Below, piece by piece: positions 1 to 9,490 of a stretch of 10,289 nucleotides of DNA. This DNA is from Zarea fungicola (Eukaryota > Ascomycota > Sordariomycetes > Hypocreales > Cordycipitaceae): positions 1 to 10,289 of the forward strand of contig FWCC01000555.1 of assembly GCA_900169235.1 (NCBI GenBank), given 5' to 3'. The notes under the pieces were generated by a model. The model made no database searches. It saw only the letters and a program-made list of their open reading frames with translations, and was not told the DNA's origin. Every line of letters begins with the position of its first letter. The first letter of the stretch is position 1. The position numbers were made by a program, and so were the translations under genes.

Positions 1-960
1 CTTATAGATAAGAAATCATAGGACAATACTAAAAAGATTCTTAAAGATTACTATATCCTAGATAATTAATTAAAAACAGACACCCCTAAGAATTAATTTA
101 AAAAGTATATAAAGAATCTTTTTAAAGAAAATAAATAAGAAGTTTATAATTAGGTTATTCTCTATAACTGCCTATATGAAAGAATACCTAAAAATATAAA
201 GGCACACCTAGATACCCTTAACTCCCTTATAGACGGTATTCTAAAATGCATGTAGCTGAGTTTATATGATTAATATAACCTCACACCTAAAAGTATAAAG
301 AGGATGCTGTATGAGGCCGCCTATAGGATGATAATAGACTGGTTGTAACCACGTCTAATGGTACTGGCCGAGGAAGGGTCGAGGCCGAGACGAAGCGATC
401 GGTCTGGGGGAAGACAACGACAAACGATCAGAGCCAGATAGCACAAAAACTCAGAGGATCCGAATAATCAGTCCTAGAATATGGCTTAAGACGACTTTAA
501 GCAGCTACTAGACGAAGCAACCTTTAAGTTATAAACCTTTATGGCAGACTATACCAATAAAATTACCTAGAACGTTAAGGCAGTACAGTCTAGAATATTA
601 ACGTATAAAGAACTTTTTAACCGCGTGGCAAAAAGAGGAAAGATTTCTGCGAATATAGTGTCCGGTATAGGACGATTAATCGATTCTGAGGATAAAGATG
701 TTGATTCTAATGAAGCGAGCGAATATAATTAAGACATTTATACTAATGTAATAGGAAAAAGAAAGATACGCTACTACTACTATAGAGTATATGATCATTT
801 TCCTAATAATTGTGGTCTATATGAAAAAGACCGCGCGCTAGACTTGATTATATATAGTTCGAATAGCTATGTGGCGTGGCTTGGTAACCAAGAGGTCCTT
901 ATCCCTGGGAAGCTCGTCTATATATTTTAGGAAAATAGCGGCATTCGCTGACTACTCTTC
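1..960 (+). other. Gag region of the polyprotein
   Basis: This is the 5'-truncated part of the frame, upstream of and including the CCHC knuckle. It reads as a Lys/Asn/Leu-rich, probably helical protein, consistent with a capsid region. A basic Arg/Gly-rich stretch lies at about 361-440. A mostly hydrophilic stretch from 481 leads into the zinc knuckle at 772-813. After the knuckle comes a Lys/Asp-rich stretch (about 829-870) with residues like VAWLGNQEVLIP at about 871-906. I infer Gag from position and knuckle; no capsid motif is clear enough to name. There are at least 15 in-frame stops. Confidence 0.7.
772..813 (+). other. Gag CCHC zinc knuckle, degenerate
   Basis: The frame reads YYYYRVYDHFPNNC. 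Spacing fits C-x2-C-x4-H-x4-C if the codons at 772 (TAC) and 781 (TAT) were once TGC and TGT; His at 796 and Cys at 811 remain. Both Cys-to-Tyr changes are TpG-to-TpA. The family role is binding genomic RNA in the nucleocapsid part of Gag. With two of four ligands gone it could not hold zinc. Confidence 0.8.
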
Positions 961-1974
961 CTCTAGGTGAAGCGACACCTAAGAAGCAAGTGGAGTCAAA
1001 TGATCAAATAAGCTAAAGTCAGAACTAAAGATATAGTAGCAAAGAACCCAAAGGAAATAAAGCTATTAGACTAGATAATTAAATATTTAAAAGCTAGGTT
1101 CGTCGTGCTAGACGAACTCACGCTAAACAAGGTCTTAACAAACTTATATATTATCAATACACCTAGGGCTTAATAATTAATTGATCAACACGGCGCTAAA
1201 ATACCTAAATGGAATCGCCTTCCTAGCGTCAACGTTAATAAGGTAAAGAGAGTTAGGATTAATAATAGCGACGAGTCCCTGCATATAGTCATAGCCCGGA
1301 AATCTTTAAAGAAGGGAGTGCTCTAGCAAGTTAATAATAAAGTAGAAGTCAAAATAAAGATCCTTAATAGCATAAAGAACCGCACTATTAGTGTACCCTT
1401 AATATAACTCTTTTAACTTATACCTAACGTCGGCAAAGCGTTTTCCCTAATGGTTACCGACGCCTAAGCGAAGGTAAACGAGGTAGAGTACGTTGATTAA
1501 TCAATTCTAGGACCACGTACTCATATAAGTACCCATTTATTATCCCAAATCAATATGTTATTAGACTTTATAGCCGGCCTCCTAGTGGAATTTCCTAAAG
1601 ATGCCGTAAGGGAGGAGGTTATATATATACCTAGCTCGCCTAGCTTAGCCGGACAAAGACAAAAATTAGAAATGTTAGATCAAGCAACATACTAGCCTTA
1701 TAAAAGCTTAATGTTTTATAAAGGCAAATAAAACTTTAGATTAGATGACCTAAAGGAGGGTTAGTTCTTTGAGGAAGAAGTCTGCAATAATGGAACCACT
1801 ATCTAGAGGTTAACCTCGGTTCTACCGCTAGAATTAGACATGACTATAGATATACGCGTAACACCTATGGGATTGTTTAATCTAAAGGTGAATAACATTA
1901 TGATCTAAGACCATATCTTAAAATGTTCATAGAACCTTCTAAGAATGAATGTCTGACTTATAGAGCCATTAAGT
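961..1974 (+). other. Unassigned linker between Gag knuckle and protease
   Basis: About 340 codons continue in the polyprotein frame with nonsense codons as elsewhere and no frameshift. I recognise no domain. The stretch is charged and Lys/Val/Asn-rich, with an Asp/Glu-rich piece at about 1459-1500 and a hydrophobic piece at about 1555-1590. This is long for a Gag-protease spacer in Ty3/gypsy elements. It could belong to an extended Gag or to a lineage-specific insertion; the sequence alone does not decide. Confidence 0.5.
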
Positions 1975-2235
1975 AGTATAATTAAAGCTCTAATTAATAT
2001 AGGGTCTAAAGCAAATCTATTGTAATTTAATATTGCTTAGAAACTTAGGATTAAATATAAACCTTTAAAGTTAAGTATAACTGTGTATAGCGGAGAGCAA
2101 GTCGAAATAGTTAGAAGAGCGACTGTCTGAATGTATGTAGGGAATGCTTAGAGCCATTATTGTGCCTATCTCGTGAATGGCAATAGAGTGTTAATTCCCT
2201 TCCTTCTAGGCATGCCATTCTTTAGATCTGTGAAG
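1975..2235 (+). other. Retropepsin (aspartic protease) domain, active-site Asp lost
   Basis: The motif ALINIGSKANLL (1987-2022) aligns with the retropepsin flap-base motif ALIDSGS/A-x-x-N-L. The catalytic Asp at 1996 is now AAT (Asn), a TpG-to-TpA change. About 70 codons later LLGMPF (2203-2220) matches the conserved I/L-L-G-M-P/D-F segment at the end of the domain. The family cleaves the Gag-Pol precursor as a homodimer. Loss of the Asp plus internal stops makes it inactive. Confidence 0.85.
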
Positions 2236-2904
2236 GTTACGTTTAATTACTTACTAAATGGCAATTTATAGATATATATGATCTTTAGAAATACCTAAGT
2301 GGCCACGTTGGTATCCCCGACCCTCGAGTGGGAGCCCCTAGAAGATGCCAAAGACTATAAAATGCAGCTACATATAAATTCGGTGAGAATCACAGTGCAC
2401 TAAGTGGAGGACCTTATTGATCACGTGATAAGAGAGAATTAGCAAGGTCTAATAGAGGAAGATACTAAAGTTAAGGAAGGGGATATATTAATACCTTTAA
2501 TAGAAGAGGAAGGCGTAGAGTTCCTTAATGAGATCTCTAGGTACGCGGGGAAGACAATTAATGATACTTTATGACTGGCGAAAACAGATCATATAGGACC
2601 GTTTGTCAACACAATGTATAAATAAAAAGCGGATAAGGTGAAGCTAATAGATAATGTACCCTTTAATGGGTCTATGCTAGAAGGTGACCTAAAATGGAAA
2701 ATAAAGAAGTAGGCTATAGTATAAGAGAAGTTGGATAAAGGCGCTCTATATGCAAAATAGATTACATTGAAATTCTTAGACATTAAGCAAGGCTCTAGAC
2801 TTATATAAGAAAGATTAGGGGGGATCCTTAATTAAATAAAACCCTAACTTAATGAAGCTAAAACTCGTCTCTTTAAGCAAGTTTTGTACAATAGGGAAGC
2901 CGTA

Positions 2905-3765
2905 CTTGCGTGGGACTTTACTGAGAACGGTCAACTAGATCCACTAGTTGCGCCGCCTTAAATCCTGCGAGTTGTCGAGCACTCTGCATGGCAGGCAAGG
3001 TCTGTCCTAATTCCTTGTGGACTAGCTAGAAAATTAGTCGAATTACTTTAGCAATGGATTAATCGAGGAGTCCTCGAAGAATCGCATGCTATATATTAGA
3101 ACCCATACTTTCTTATTATAAAGAAAGATAGAGGCCTGTGATTTATTAATAACGCTGTGAACCTGAACGCTGTCACTATAAGAGACGCCTACTTGCCACC
3201 ACTAGTGGACGAATTTTTAGAGGATTTCGCTATGTGCGTAATAATATTGCTTCTAGACTTCTTTTCTAGGTATGATTAAGTGACCCTAGACCTAATTAGT
3301 AGAGACATAATAACTATTGCGACCCCTATTGGTCTGCTGAGAATGTGCACCTTGCCCTAGGGAGCGATAAATTCAATAGCATAGTTCATGCAGATCATCA
3401 CTTATATCCTCTACGATCACATTCCCTATATCTATAGGGCATTCCTAGACAACATAGCCATTAGAGGACCTACAACGACATATAATTATGCGATTGCTGA
3501 AGACGGTGTCCGGCGTTTTGTCTTAGAATATATTTAAAACATCGACAAAGTCTTAGTCAACGTTAAGCTAGCGGGATACACTGTATTGGCTGGAAAGAGC
3601 CAATGGTGTAAAACCTCTATGACTATTATTGGTTTCCTTTATGGGATAGACGGTAGAAGCCTAGAAGAAGCTAAAGTACTTAAAATCCTTGAATAGAAGA
3701 ACTGTAGGCATGTTAAAGATATGCGATCTTTTATAGGACTATTGGCCTACTATAAATTCATAATG
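2905..3765 (+). other. Reverse transcriptase domain, catalytic motif damaged
   Basis: Landmarks in order: AWDF at 2908-2919; APP at 2950; an NPYFLIIKK-like segment at 3100-3126; NLNAVTIRDA at about 3163-3189; PPLVDEF at 3196-3216; LLDFFSRYD with the first catalytic Asp at 3256; TPIGLLRM at 3322-3345; LP-stop-GAINS at 3352-3375; and FLDN at 3442-3453. FLDN stands for the xxDD box with the last Asp now Asn (3451). The thumb/connection has RSFIGLLAYYKF at 3724-3759, a hallmark of Ty3/gypsy RT. The family copies element RNA into DNA inside the particle. Confidence 0.93.
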
Positions 3766-3924
3766 GCATGGTATTCTATTAAAGTAGTACCCTTAACTGC
3801 CTTATTGAAGAAAGGAGTCCCCTGGAAATAAGGCATCCTAGAATAAGAGGCGATGGATCAATTGAAAGCGGCCATCTCCTTAAAGCCTGTGATGATTACC
3901 ATAAGTCTAGAGGAAGGCTTTGGG

Positions 3925-4300
3925 GAGGTCGTCCTATAAATAGACGGCAGCCCTATTGGTTGGGGCGCAGGCCTCATGCAACGCGTCGATGGGCGCCTCT
4001 AACCAGCTTGATATGAAAGTGGTGTATGGACTCCTACTAAGCAATAATATAATTAAACAAAATGAGAATATAAGGCCCTCCTCTATGCGTTTAAAAAGCT
4101 CTATAGTCATTTATATAGAATACGCTTTATGCTTGAAATAGACGCCTTGGTCCTTAAGCACTAGCTGCGTGGCGCAGCCGATGACGTTGCCGGATCTCTT
4201 GTAATGAGGTGGCTTAGCTACCTCTGCCTTTTCGACTTTAAGGTTCGACACATCGCTAGGAAAGACAATATTGTTGCCGATGCCTTGTCTAGAAAAGAGC
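3925..4300 (+). other. RNase H domain of the polyprotein
   Basis: The first acidic residue lies in IDGSPIGWGAGL (Asp at 3943, family V-D-A-S-x-x-G-W-G-A). It is followed by YES at 4012-4020 and a Glu at 4066 in the EYKAL helix. LEID has the next Asp at 4141. FDFKVRHIAR (4237-4260) and VADALSRK (Asp at 4279) close the domain as in other gypsy elements. It would degrade RNA in the RNA-DNA hybrid. The acidic residues all survive, but at least six stops interrupt the domain. Confidence 0.9.
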
Positions 4301-4639
4301 CAGGACCGTCTAATTTAGCCGAAATAATGTTAGAAACTGAGATAGACGCTTTCATTAACTCTTATTTAAACGTGGCCTAAATCACTAAGACGCTAGACGA
4401 ATTACTAATTAAGGATAACGTTTTAAATCACCTAGTTGAATACAACGAGTTCTACTGGTAAGTCATTAAATATTTATAGAAATTTAAACGTCCTAAAGAG
4501 TTTTTATATAATTAATTCAGGGGCTTTTAGATAAAAGCCTCTAAATACGTTTTTCGCGATAGGCTGCTCTGGTATTAGCCAGCGCTAGGCTACGACTACC
4601 TGGCACTTGTCATTGACAATTGCAATACACAGATAAAGA

Positions 4640-5290
4640 TTGTCCGGAAAGGTCATGGCGATTATAGGCATAAAGGACGAGATGCAACATTTCACAGACT
4701 TAAATTATAGTACTTTTAGACCAATATATACGCTAATATTCGCAACGCCGTGAATACATGCCTTTAATGTCAAAAATGGGATCTAAAACGCGTTGTGGAA
4801 TTAGCAATGTTAACTATCCCTAGTCGACTAATAATGAAAGTACATATTGATATATAATACTTCCTAAATGACCGTAGAAAGAAATTCTTATTCGAGGCTC
4901 GGTGTGATCTCATAGGCTAGGTCAAAGCTGAACTAGTTTTAAAGGCTAATATAGCCTATATAAAGAAGTTCCTTAAAAAGCTCATTGGAAGATTTGGCGT
5001 TATTTAATTCTTTGTCTTTAATAACGGCCCTAAGAACCAGAAAGACGTATTAAGAAAGTTAAGCGATATTAGAGCAATAGTAATCTTCATCTTAGCACAT
5101 AACCCTCAATTAAACGGTATCACTGAAGCTAGGCACTTTACCCTGATCTTATTACTAGTAAAAATGGCAAGAAAGAGCTATAAATAGGTCAACCACCTGG
5201 ACAAAGCTCTTTTGGTAGATCGGACGTCAGTGCGCGCAAGCCATGGGCAAATACCTTTCTTTCTTATGTATGGATGGGACCCTATTCTAC
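4640..5290 (+). other. Integrase: HHCC zinc site and DDE core, second Asp lost
   Basis: The N-terminal zinc site has His at 4654 and 4669 (GHGDYRHKG) and Cys at 4759 and 4768 (C-x2-C-Q). The core has Asp at 4849 (VHID), then FNNGPKN at 5017-5037 where the family has x-D-NGPE, so the second catalytic Asp (5020) is Asn and the following Glu is Lys. The catalytic Glu at 5125 (NGITEARH) is 35 codons after position 5020, as expected for the D-x-35-E class. A conserved ALLVDRTSVR-like segment follows at about 5203-5235. The family inserts element DNA into the chromosome. This copy is inactive. Confidence 0.92.
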
Positions 5291-5499
5291 CTTTAGAGGT
5301 TGAAATCCCGACTTAGTGTGTGATTAACTGGAATAACATCTAAACGTAAGAAAAACTTTTTAAGGCGCGACTCTATATCCTTGCGCGCAAGGAGCAGGAT
5401 GTTATTAAAGCATAAAGAGCAGTTACTATATTTAGATGCAAACTAGTGGATTAGCAGAACAAAGAGAATCAATATAAGCGTCGCTAGGAGCCTATTAAA

Positions 5500-5695
5500 C
5501 CTAGAACCCTAGTGCTTTTATATGATTATTTGAGAAAGGTAGACATGTTAAGGACCGCGAAAATAGATATGCGTTAGAAAGGCCTATATAGAGTACTATC
5601 TCAATCTAATAATAGTGCATATAGACTATAGACACTAGACGGATTCATAGTAATAGGGACATTCGCCTATGATGCGATTAAAGCATTTAAAAGAG
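5500..5695 (+). other. GPY/F-like C-terminal module of integrase
   Basis: TLVLLYD at 5506-5526 matches the G-D-x-V-L-L-x-D strand. GLYRVL at 5581-5598 stands for the GPY/F box (P now L through C-to-T). LDGFIVIGTFAYDAIKAF at 5635-5691 matches the family ending L-D-G-T-x-x-x-G-T-F-x-x-x-R-L-K-x-F. In Ty3/gypsy integrases this module contributes to multimerisation and DNA contact. I see no chromodomain after it. Confidence 0.8.
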
Positions 5696-5757
5696 ACATA
5701 ACTGGCTGGTGGTACTTAAATAACGACGTTATAGGACTTAATTAACCGATTCCTAGA

Positions 5758-5886
5758 GGAAATAGCGGGGAGGACACCACCTCCGACAGCTCTGATAGCG
5801 ACGAGAGCACCTCTGACTACGGCGCATACGATGGCAATAGTGAACTCGACTTTAGCAGTGATAGCCGTCTGGCTTCGCATGACCAA
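5758..5886 (+). other. Acidic Ser/Asp-rich tail of the polyprotein
   Basis: About 40 codons dominated by Asp, Ser, Glu and Thr (runs such as SDSSDSDESTSD at 5782-5817) close the frame before TAG 5887 and TAA 5908. The stretch has no internal stop, unlike its surroundings, because it holds few CAA, CAG or TGG codons. Such low-complexity acidic tails are likely disordered. No function is assignable. Confidence 0.6.
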
Positions 5887-5916
5887 TAGAGGACAAACAT
5901 TCAAGTATAATTACTA

Positions 5917-6660
5917 ATGTTTTCCCCCTCTAAAACGGTTCAATATAAGGACCTAGAATAAATAGTGTGTCGAACGGCGATAGCGCCCTATTAGTTGAAC
6001 CCTGATGGGAAGCAGCGCTGTCGGGGGAGGGAGCGACATAGGGCACGATATGGAGAGGAATTAAGTAATCAATCTGCCCCCACCGAAAAATTAAGCCTAA
6101 AAGCCATTGCCAATGAAAATATAAAACGCCAGCATCTAGCTAGAATCATATAAGCGCTAAGATAAGGTCAATATAACACTAAGATAGGACCTACTAGGAA
6201 AAATGAGAAGAGATAGGAAAGCAATTTATTAAAAAAGCCAACTATAGAAAGAGGAAGTAAGGGAATAATTAATCAAAAAAGCTAAAAAACTATTTATTAC
6301 TCTTTTTACTTTTAGAATCATTAGATAGACCTATACTTTAAAGGTACTGATCTTGAGCCTGTTTGTGAGACTTCTCTGACGATAGGACTCTCGCCGGTGC
6401 CTAAATATAAAGCCGCTTAATGTTAGCTAGAGCCGATCCCTTGAGAACAACATCCCCATTACTTTCTTTAGGCAAGCTAGCCCCCACAAACAAATAATCA
6501 CCACAAGTCCTACCTAGTGGAGGTACCTAATACTAGACATACTTCTTCTATTTGTAGTTTCTATAAGTGTGCTAGACATAATTAGCATAGCTACCCACTA
6601 TAAAGCTATATAGGGAAATACACTTAAAAAAAGGGTATATAATATGCTCCTAGGTCGACG
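5917..6660 (+). pseudogene. ORF2 remnant: unidentified protein with CCHC knuckle
   Basis: After the last pol stop (TAA 5908) an ATG at 5917 opens a reading that stays in frame 1 and looks protein-like despite about 17 stops. It has basic and Gln-rich stretches (about 6001-6050, 6080-6215), then a Pro/His-rich part leading to a zinc knuckle at 6553-6594. The Cys-to-Tyr pattern at the knuckle is the best evidence that this frame was coding. I do not recognise the family. A CCHC with HN after the first ligands is also seen in some transposase C-termini, but no DDE or SWIM domain precedes it. The 3' end is uncertain and the frame may continue toward 7600. It could be an accessory retroelement gene or part of a different transposon. 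Confidence 0.45.
6553..6594 (+). other. Second CCHC zinc knuckle, degenerate
   Basis: Frame 1 reads CSFYKCARHN-stop-HSY. With the codons at 6562 (TAT) and 6592 (TAC) taken as former TGT and TGC, the spacing is exactly C-x2-C-x4-H-x4-C, with Cys 6553 and His 6577 kept. It parallels the damage in the Gag knuckle. The motif type binds single-stranded nucleic acid or DNA. Matching spacing plus the expected mutation type makes chance unlikely but not excluded. Confidence 0.55.
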
Positions 6661-7625
6661 TAATATTAGAAGTAAAAGCCAATATACAACATTAGTATAT
6701 ATAAGGATTTCAAGTCCCATAAAAAGCGATGAACAGCGCCTTGGTATAGTACGCCTTATTGGCCAACTAACTCAAAATATGACCGTTTAAATGCGCCGCT
6801 TTAGCTAGAATAAATACGCAATGCTGTAATTAATTGGCGCTAAGGCGTATAATAGCATTGCAAAGGACGTTATCCCCTAGGCAAAGATCCTTCTAAAAAG
6901 AAACCTATTTTGCTGTGTGTTTTCCATTACCCCCCTTAAAGGCTAGCTCGACATATAAAGGCTGCCCTAACCGACCTAAGGCAGGGCTATTAATAAGATA
7001 AACATTAAGGAACACGTAACACTAGAATTAAAAGCCGTTAGCATGATTAATAGGAGCTAAACAATCCTAAGACAAGACTAACCACAGCAATAGAAGGGGA
7101 ATCCTATATGTTCTTAGAGGCCTAATTCTCAACTCTATGCCTAGCCTTAGCTATCTCTTAGCCCACTAAGAATTTAAGAAAAGAAATGCGCTAATTAATA
7201 ATTATACACACATCTAAAAGGCAATGGCGAGGCATAATGCTCTTTATAATGCTTTAAAAAGACTTAGTAACTTATTATAAAAAGAAAGAAGCAATAGGCG
7301 ATATTAAAGGAGGAAAGAAAATAAAGCTAGGCAATAAATAAGCTCCTATATTTTATACTAGTGCGTAGAACTAAGTGATTAAAGCAGTGAGAACCTATAA
7401 ACACGGTTATATAAAGAAATTATATAATACTGACCACTTTGCGCCACTATAAATCACTCCTGGTGTAAATGGGCCAATACCTAACTATTTAAATCACCAC
7501 TTCCTCTTAATATAACTATAACTATTCCTCCCTCATTACTTCTAGTAAGTTCTTCTATAGCCTATTTAAGAAGACTATAATTATTTAAAACTATTAAATT
7601 CTTAAGATAAAAATCCTTCTACTAG
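6661..7625 (+). other. Stretch of unresolved coding status between the knuckle and the Ulp1 frame
   Basis: No domain is recognised. From about 6600 to 7080 stop density in every forward frame is high (about 8-11 percent of codons against under 5 percent in pol), so coding is not supported. Two pieces look more protein-like. One is frame 3 at about 7083-7277, a basic, Leu/Ala/Arg-rich reading with only two stops. The other is frame 1 at about 7201-7500, with about five stops and a Lys/Tyr-rich then Pro/Asn-containing reading. They overlap, so at most one is real in the overlap. The stretch may hold the end of ORF2, the true start of the Ulp1 frame, an intron or a spacer. No LTR, tRNA or terminal inverted repeat was seen. 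Confidence 0.3.
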
Positions 7626-8459
7626 ATGCAAGAGGACAACATCACTATTAAAGGGATCATTAATGCCAGTTTCGACTTCTATAAACACTTCTAAGACCTA
7701 TTAGCAAATAACTTAGACGCCGTAATAAATACTATTACTAAGGAACATATACCTAGGCCTAAGAAATAACTAGTCTAGGCTAATCAATCCTCGCCTATAA
7801 CGCTAAGACGTTCTAAGAGAATTGTAATTGCGCGAGCTGGCTTGGAAGCACTAACTATTCCCACTGTAAAGAAGTATAAGATCGAACCACCTAAGAACAC
7901 TTCTCCTTTAAAGACCTAGAAAAGAAAAAATGGTTTTATATATATTGGTATGGTTGCGAATTATGGTAGTTGGCCACTCTTTTATAATTAAGAGGTTCTA
8001 GTAAACATAACTACTCTAGCCTAGTATAGAAAGCAGCCACCTCTCTAGCAACCCTAATAAGACTTTACATTTAACGCCTCCTTCGACACTGACACCAGCA
8101 TGCCTTAAGATGCCCTGAATTATGTACGACCAATAGGCGGCTAGAGCAGCGACAAGCCGTATCTTAGGTGCAAATAGAGTACACAGATCCAAGATACCCT
8201 TAGATTCCTATATGGACTATATAACTAGGAGAGAGCTATGAATTTTGGCTTAATAGCCATAATAAGACTTATGACCGTTAGATATAAAGATATAATTAAG
8301 ATGGCAAGTAATCTAATTTAAATTAAAGGCAGACTTTGCCCCCTAATTAAATAATTCTAAATACAAACCTTTACATCTGCCCTTACTAATAGGTTAGAAA
8401 TACCTAAGTGCATTATATCTAGTAGACATAGAAAAAAACAAGAATTCTTTTACTACTTA

Positions 8460-8775
8460 TAGAAAAGGACTGTAATTGTCTGCTATTTCTATTTCTGCTA
8501 TGACTTTTTATAGCCGGATTTATCTAATCATTTCGCTGTCAGCATCCTAAATCGGGAACATGGTACTTTTGTGTATATTGACTCCATTAATGAGGATCGC
8601 AAAATGAGAGTCGAAGCAGCCGCCCTTGCAATGTGAGCATACCTCTCTGCGATGGGATTACCTGGCCGTTTTATAGTGTATAGCCCTTAAATTACACAAC
8701 AACCAGGAGATTAGGAATGTGGATATATTGCTCTGTTCTCCGCTCTCATGATCACTTAAAGCCTGGTAGGCCACG
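8460..8775 (+). other. Ulp1/C48 cysteine protease catalytic domain
   Basis: The putative catalytic residues are His at 8529 (SNHFAVSI), Asp at 8580 (FVYIDSI), Gln at 8700 (second Gln of TQQ) and Cys at 8718 (ECGYIALFSAL). The His-Asp distance is 17 codons and Gln-Cys is 6, the same as the yeast Ulp1 tetrad (H514, D531, Q574, C580). Asp-Gln is 40 codons against 43. The usual D-C-G is E-C-G here, and His is followed by Phe where Trp is common. Stops at 8634, 8688 and 8712 interrupt it. All four key residues remain although the frame is dead. Confidence 0.75.
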
Positions 8776-9332
8776 AATTCAATTACTTCTACTAAAACCA
8801 GAATGTGGAAGAAATTAAATTTAAGGGCTATAATAATTCAACACCTCCTACAAATAAAAGCCTAATACCATATGTCTTTAACTGGCGCCACCTCGACACA
8901 GGGAAAGCAGATGCCAAGGACCGAGTTTTATCCATATTATCAGGTATGGCTAAACATGCTCTATTAATCAAGAGGAACCAATGGTAAGATAGGACCATAA
9001 TTAATAAATACCTTAATGTCGCGGCCTTTTAACGTAAAGTTGACTTAGGGGCAATAATCACCAATACAAGCGTACTTAGAGGAGCCATCCCTAGAGAAAT
9101 AGATCTAAAGAGTGCGAATAACTCTAAGATAAAGCGCCAGATTCCTATAAGTACCAGTGCAGACAATGGATGGTTTAATCCTATCACCTATCGATTAGCC
9201 TATGCCTATCCTAAATCAACTACTCTTAATAAATTTAAGCATTAAAATTAGGGAAGTGATGCTTTAGAAGCTGCCAAGTATAAATAGAGTCTCTCTAGAC
9301 CGCCTATTAATGCCATCTTCATCTACAAAGGT

Positions 9333-9490
9333 ATGGCTGCACCACCGCGACTACAGCCTGCTAGTACCCCTATAACGGTACCCTCACCTCCTAAAGATAA
9401 TTAATCAAAACCCAACCCCCAGGCCTCACAAGACAAACCAATTATCGCTCCAACCAAGCCTGCGGTCGGGCCGACGGCTCTAAAGCCAAG
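9333..9490 (+). other. Pro-rich low-complexity linker in ORF3
   Basis: About 50 codons rich in Pro, Ala, Lys, Gln and Thr (for example APPRLQPASTPITVPSPPKD from 9336) separate the protease-containing part from a Lys/Arg-rich C-terminal part. It is probably a disordered interdomain linker. Only one stop (9402) falls in it. Confidence 0.5.

Larger units (their letters stand above)
1..5910 (+). pseudogene. Gag-Pol polyprotein, Ty3/gypsy, nonsense-riddled, 5' partial
   Basis: Frame 1 can be followed for about 1,960 codons with recognisable domains throughout and about 90 in-frame stops, only seven of them TGA. Stops sit where the family has Gln (3277 after the YD of the RT motif; 3358 in LPQG) or Trp (3694, 4717, 4918), so they reflect CAA/CAG-to-TAA/TAG and TGG-to-TAG changes. 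The product would have been a polyprotein for particle assembly, reverse transcription and integration. Gag and Pol share one frame, so no programmed frameshift is needed. The start codon is left of the window. The end is placed at the TAG at 5887 or the TAA at 5908, after the acidic tail. The family assignment is firm; the exact ends are not. Confidence 0.93.

Noticed and set aside
1098..1117. Inverted repeat GTTCGTC/GACGAAC with a 6-base loop
   Set aside because: The stem is short and lies within the polyprotein frame, with no terminator or regulatory context; chance is sufficient.
2589..2783. Minus-strand ORF of 64 codons
   Set aside because: It lies antisense to the polyprotein linker before RT, has no recognisable motif, and the plus-strand frame is well supported.
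3956..4141. Short plus-strand ORF in frame 2
   Set aside because: It overlaps the RNase H domain, which reads clearly in frame 1, so it is a shadow.
5716..5904. Minus-strand ORF of 62 codons
   Set aside because: It is antisense to the acidic Ser/Asp-rich tail, whose composition creates an open antisense frame rich in Ala, Val and Ile.
5969..6060. TGTCGAA start and GC-rich stretch with GGGGGAGGGAG, considered as a 3' LTR directly after pol
   Set aside because: It shares no clear sequence with the 10084 LTR, has no U3 or TATA layout, and the protein-like frame 1 reading runs through it.
6696..6706. TATATATAAGG as a promoter for ORF3
   Set aside because: TA-rich runs are expected everywhere in RIP-mutated DNA and no other promoter feature or clear gene start is linked to it.
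5917..7600. Mutator-like (MULE) transposase remnant, because of the HN-type CCHC knuckle and a nearby Ulp1 domain
   Set aside because: In MULE proteins the knuckle follows DDE and SWIM domains. The required upstream space here is occupied by gypsy integrase, and no DDE or SWIM motif was found. It remains a fallback if the Ulp1 part proves to be a separate element.
8805..8987. Short separate plus-strand ORF
   Set aside because: It is only a stop-free stretch inside the longer ORF3 frame, after the Ulp1 Cys, and has no ATG of its own at the start.
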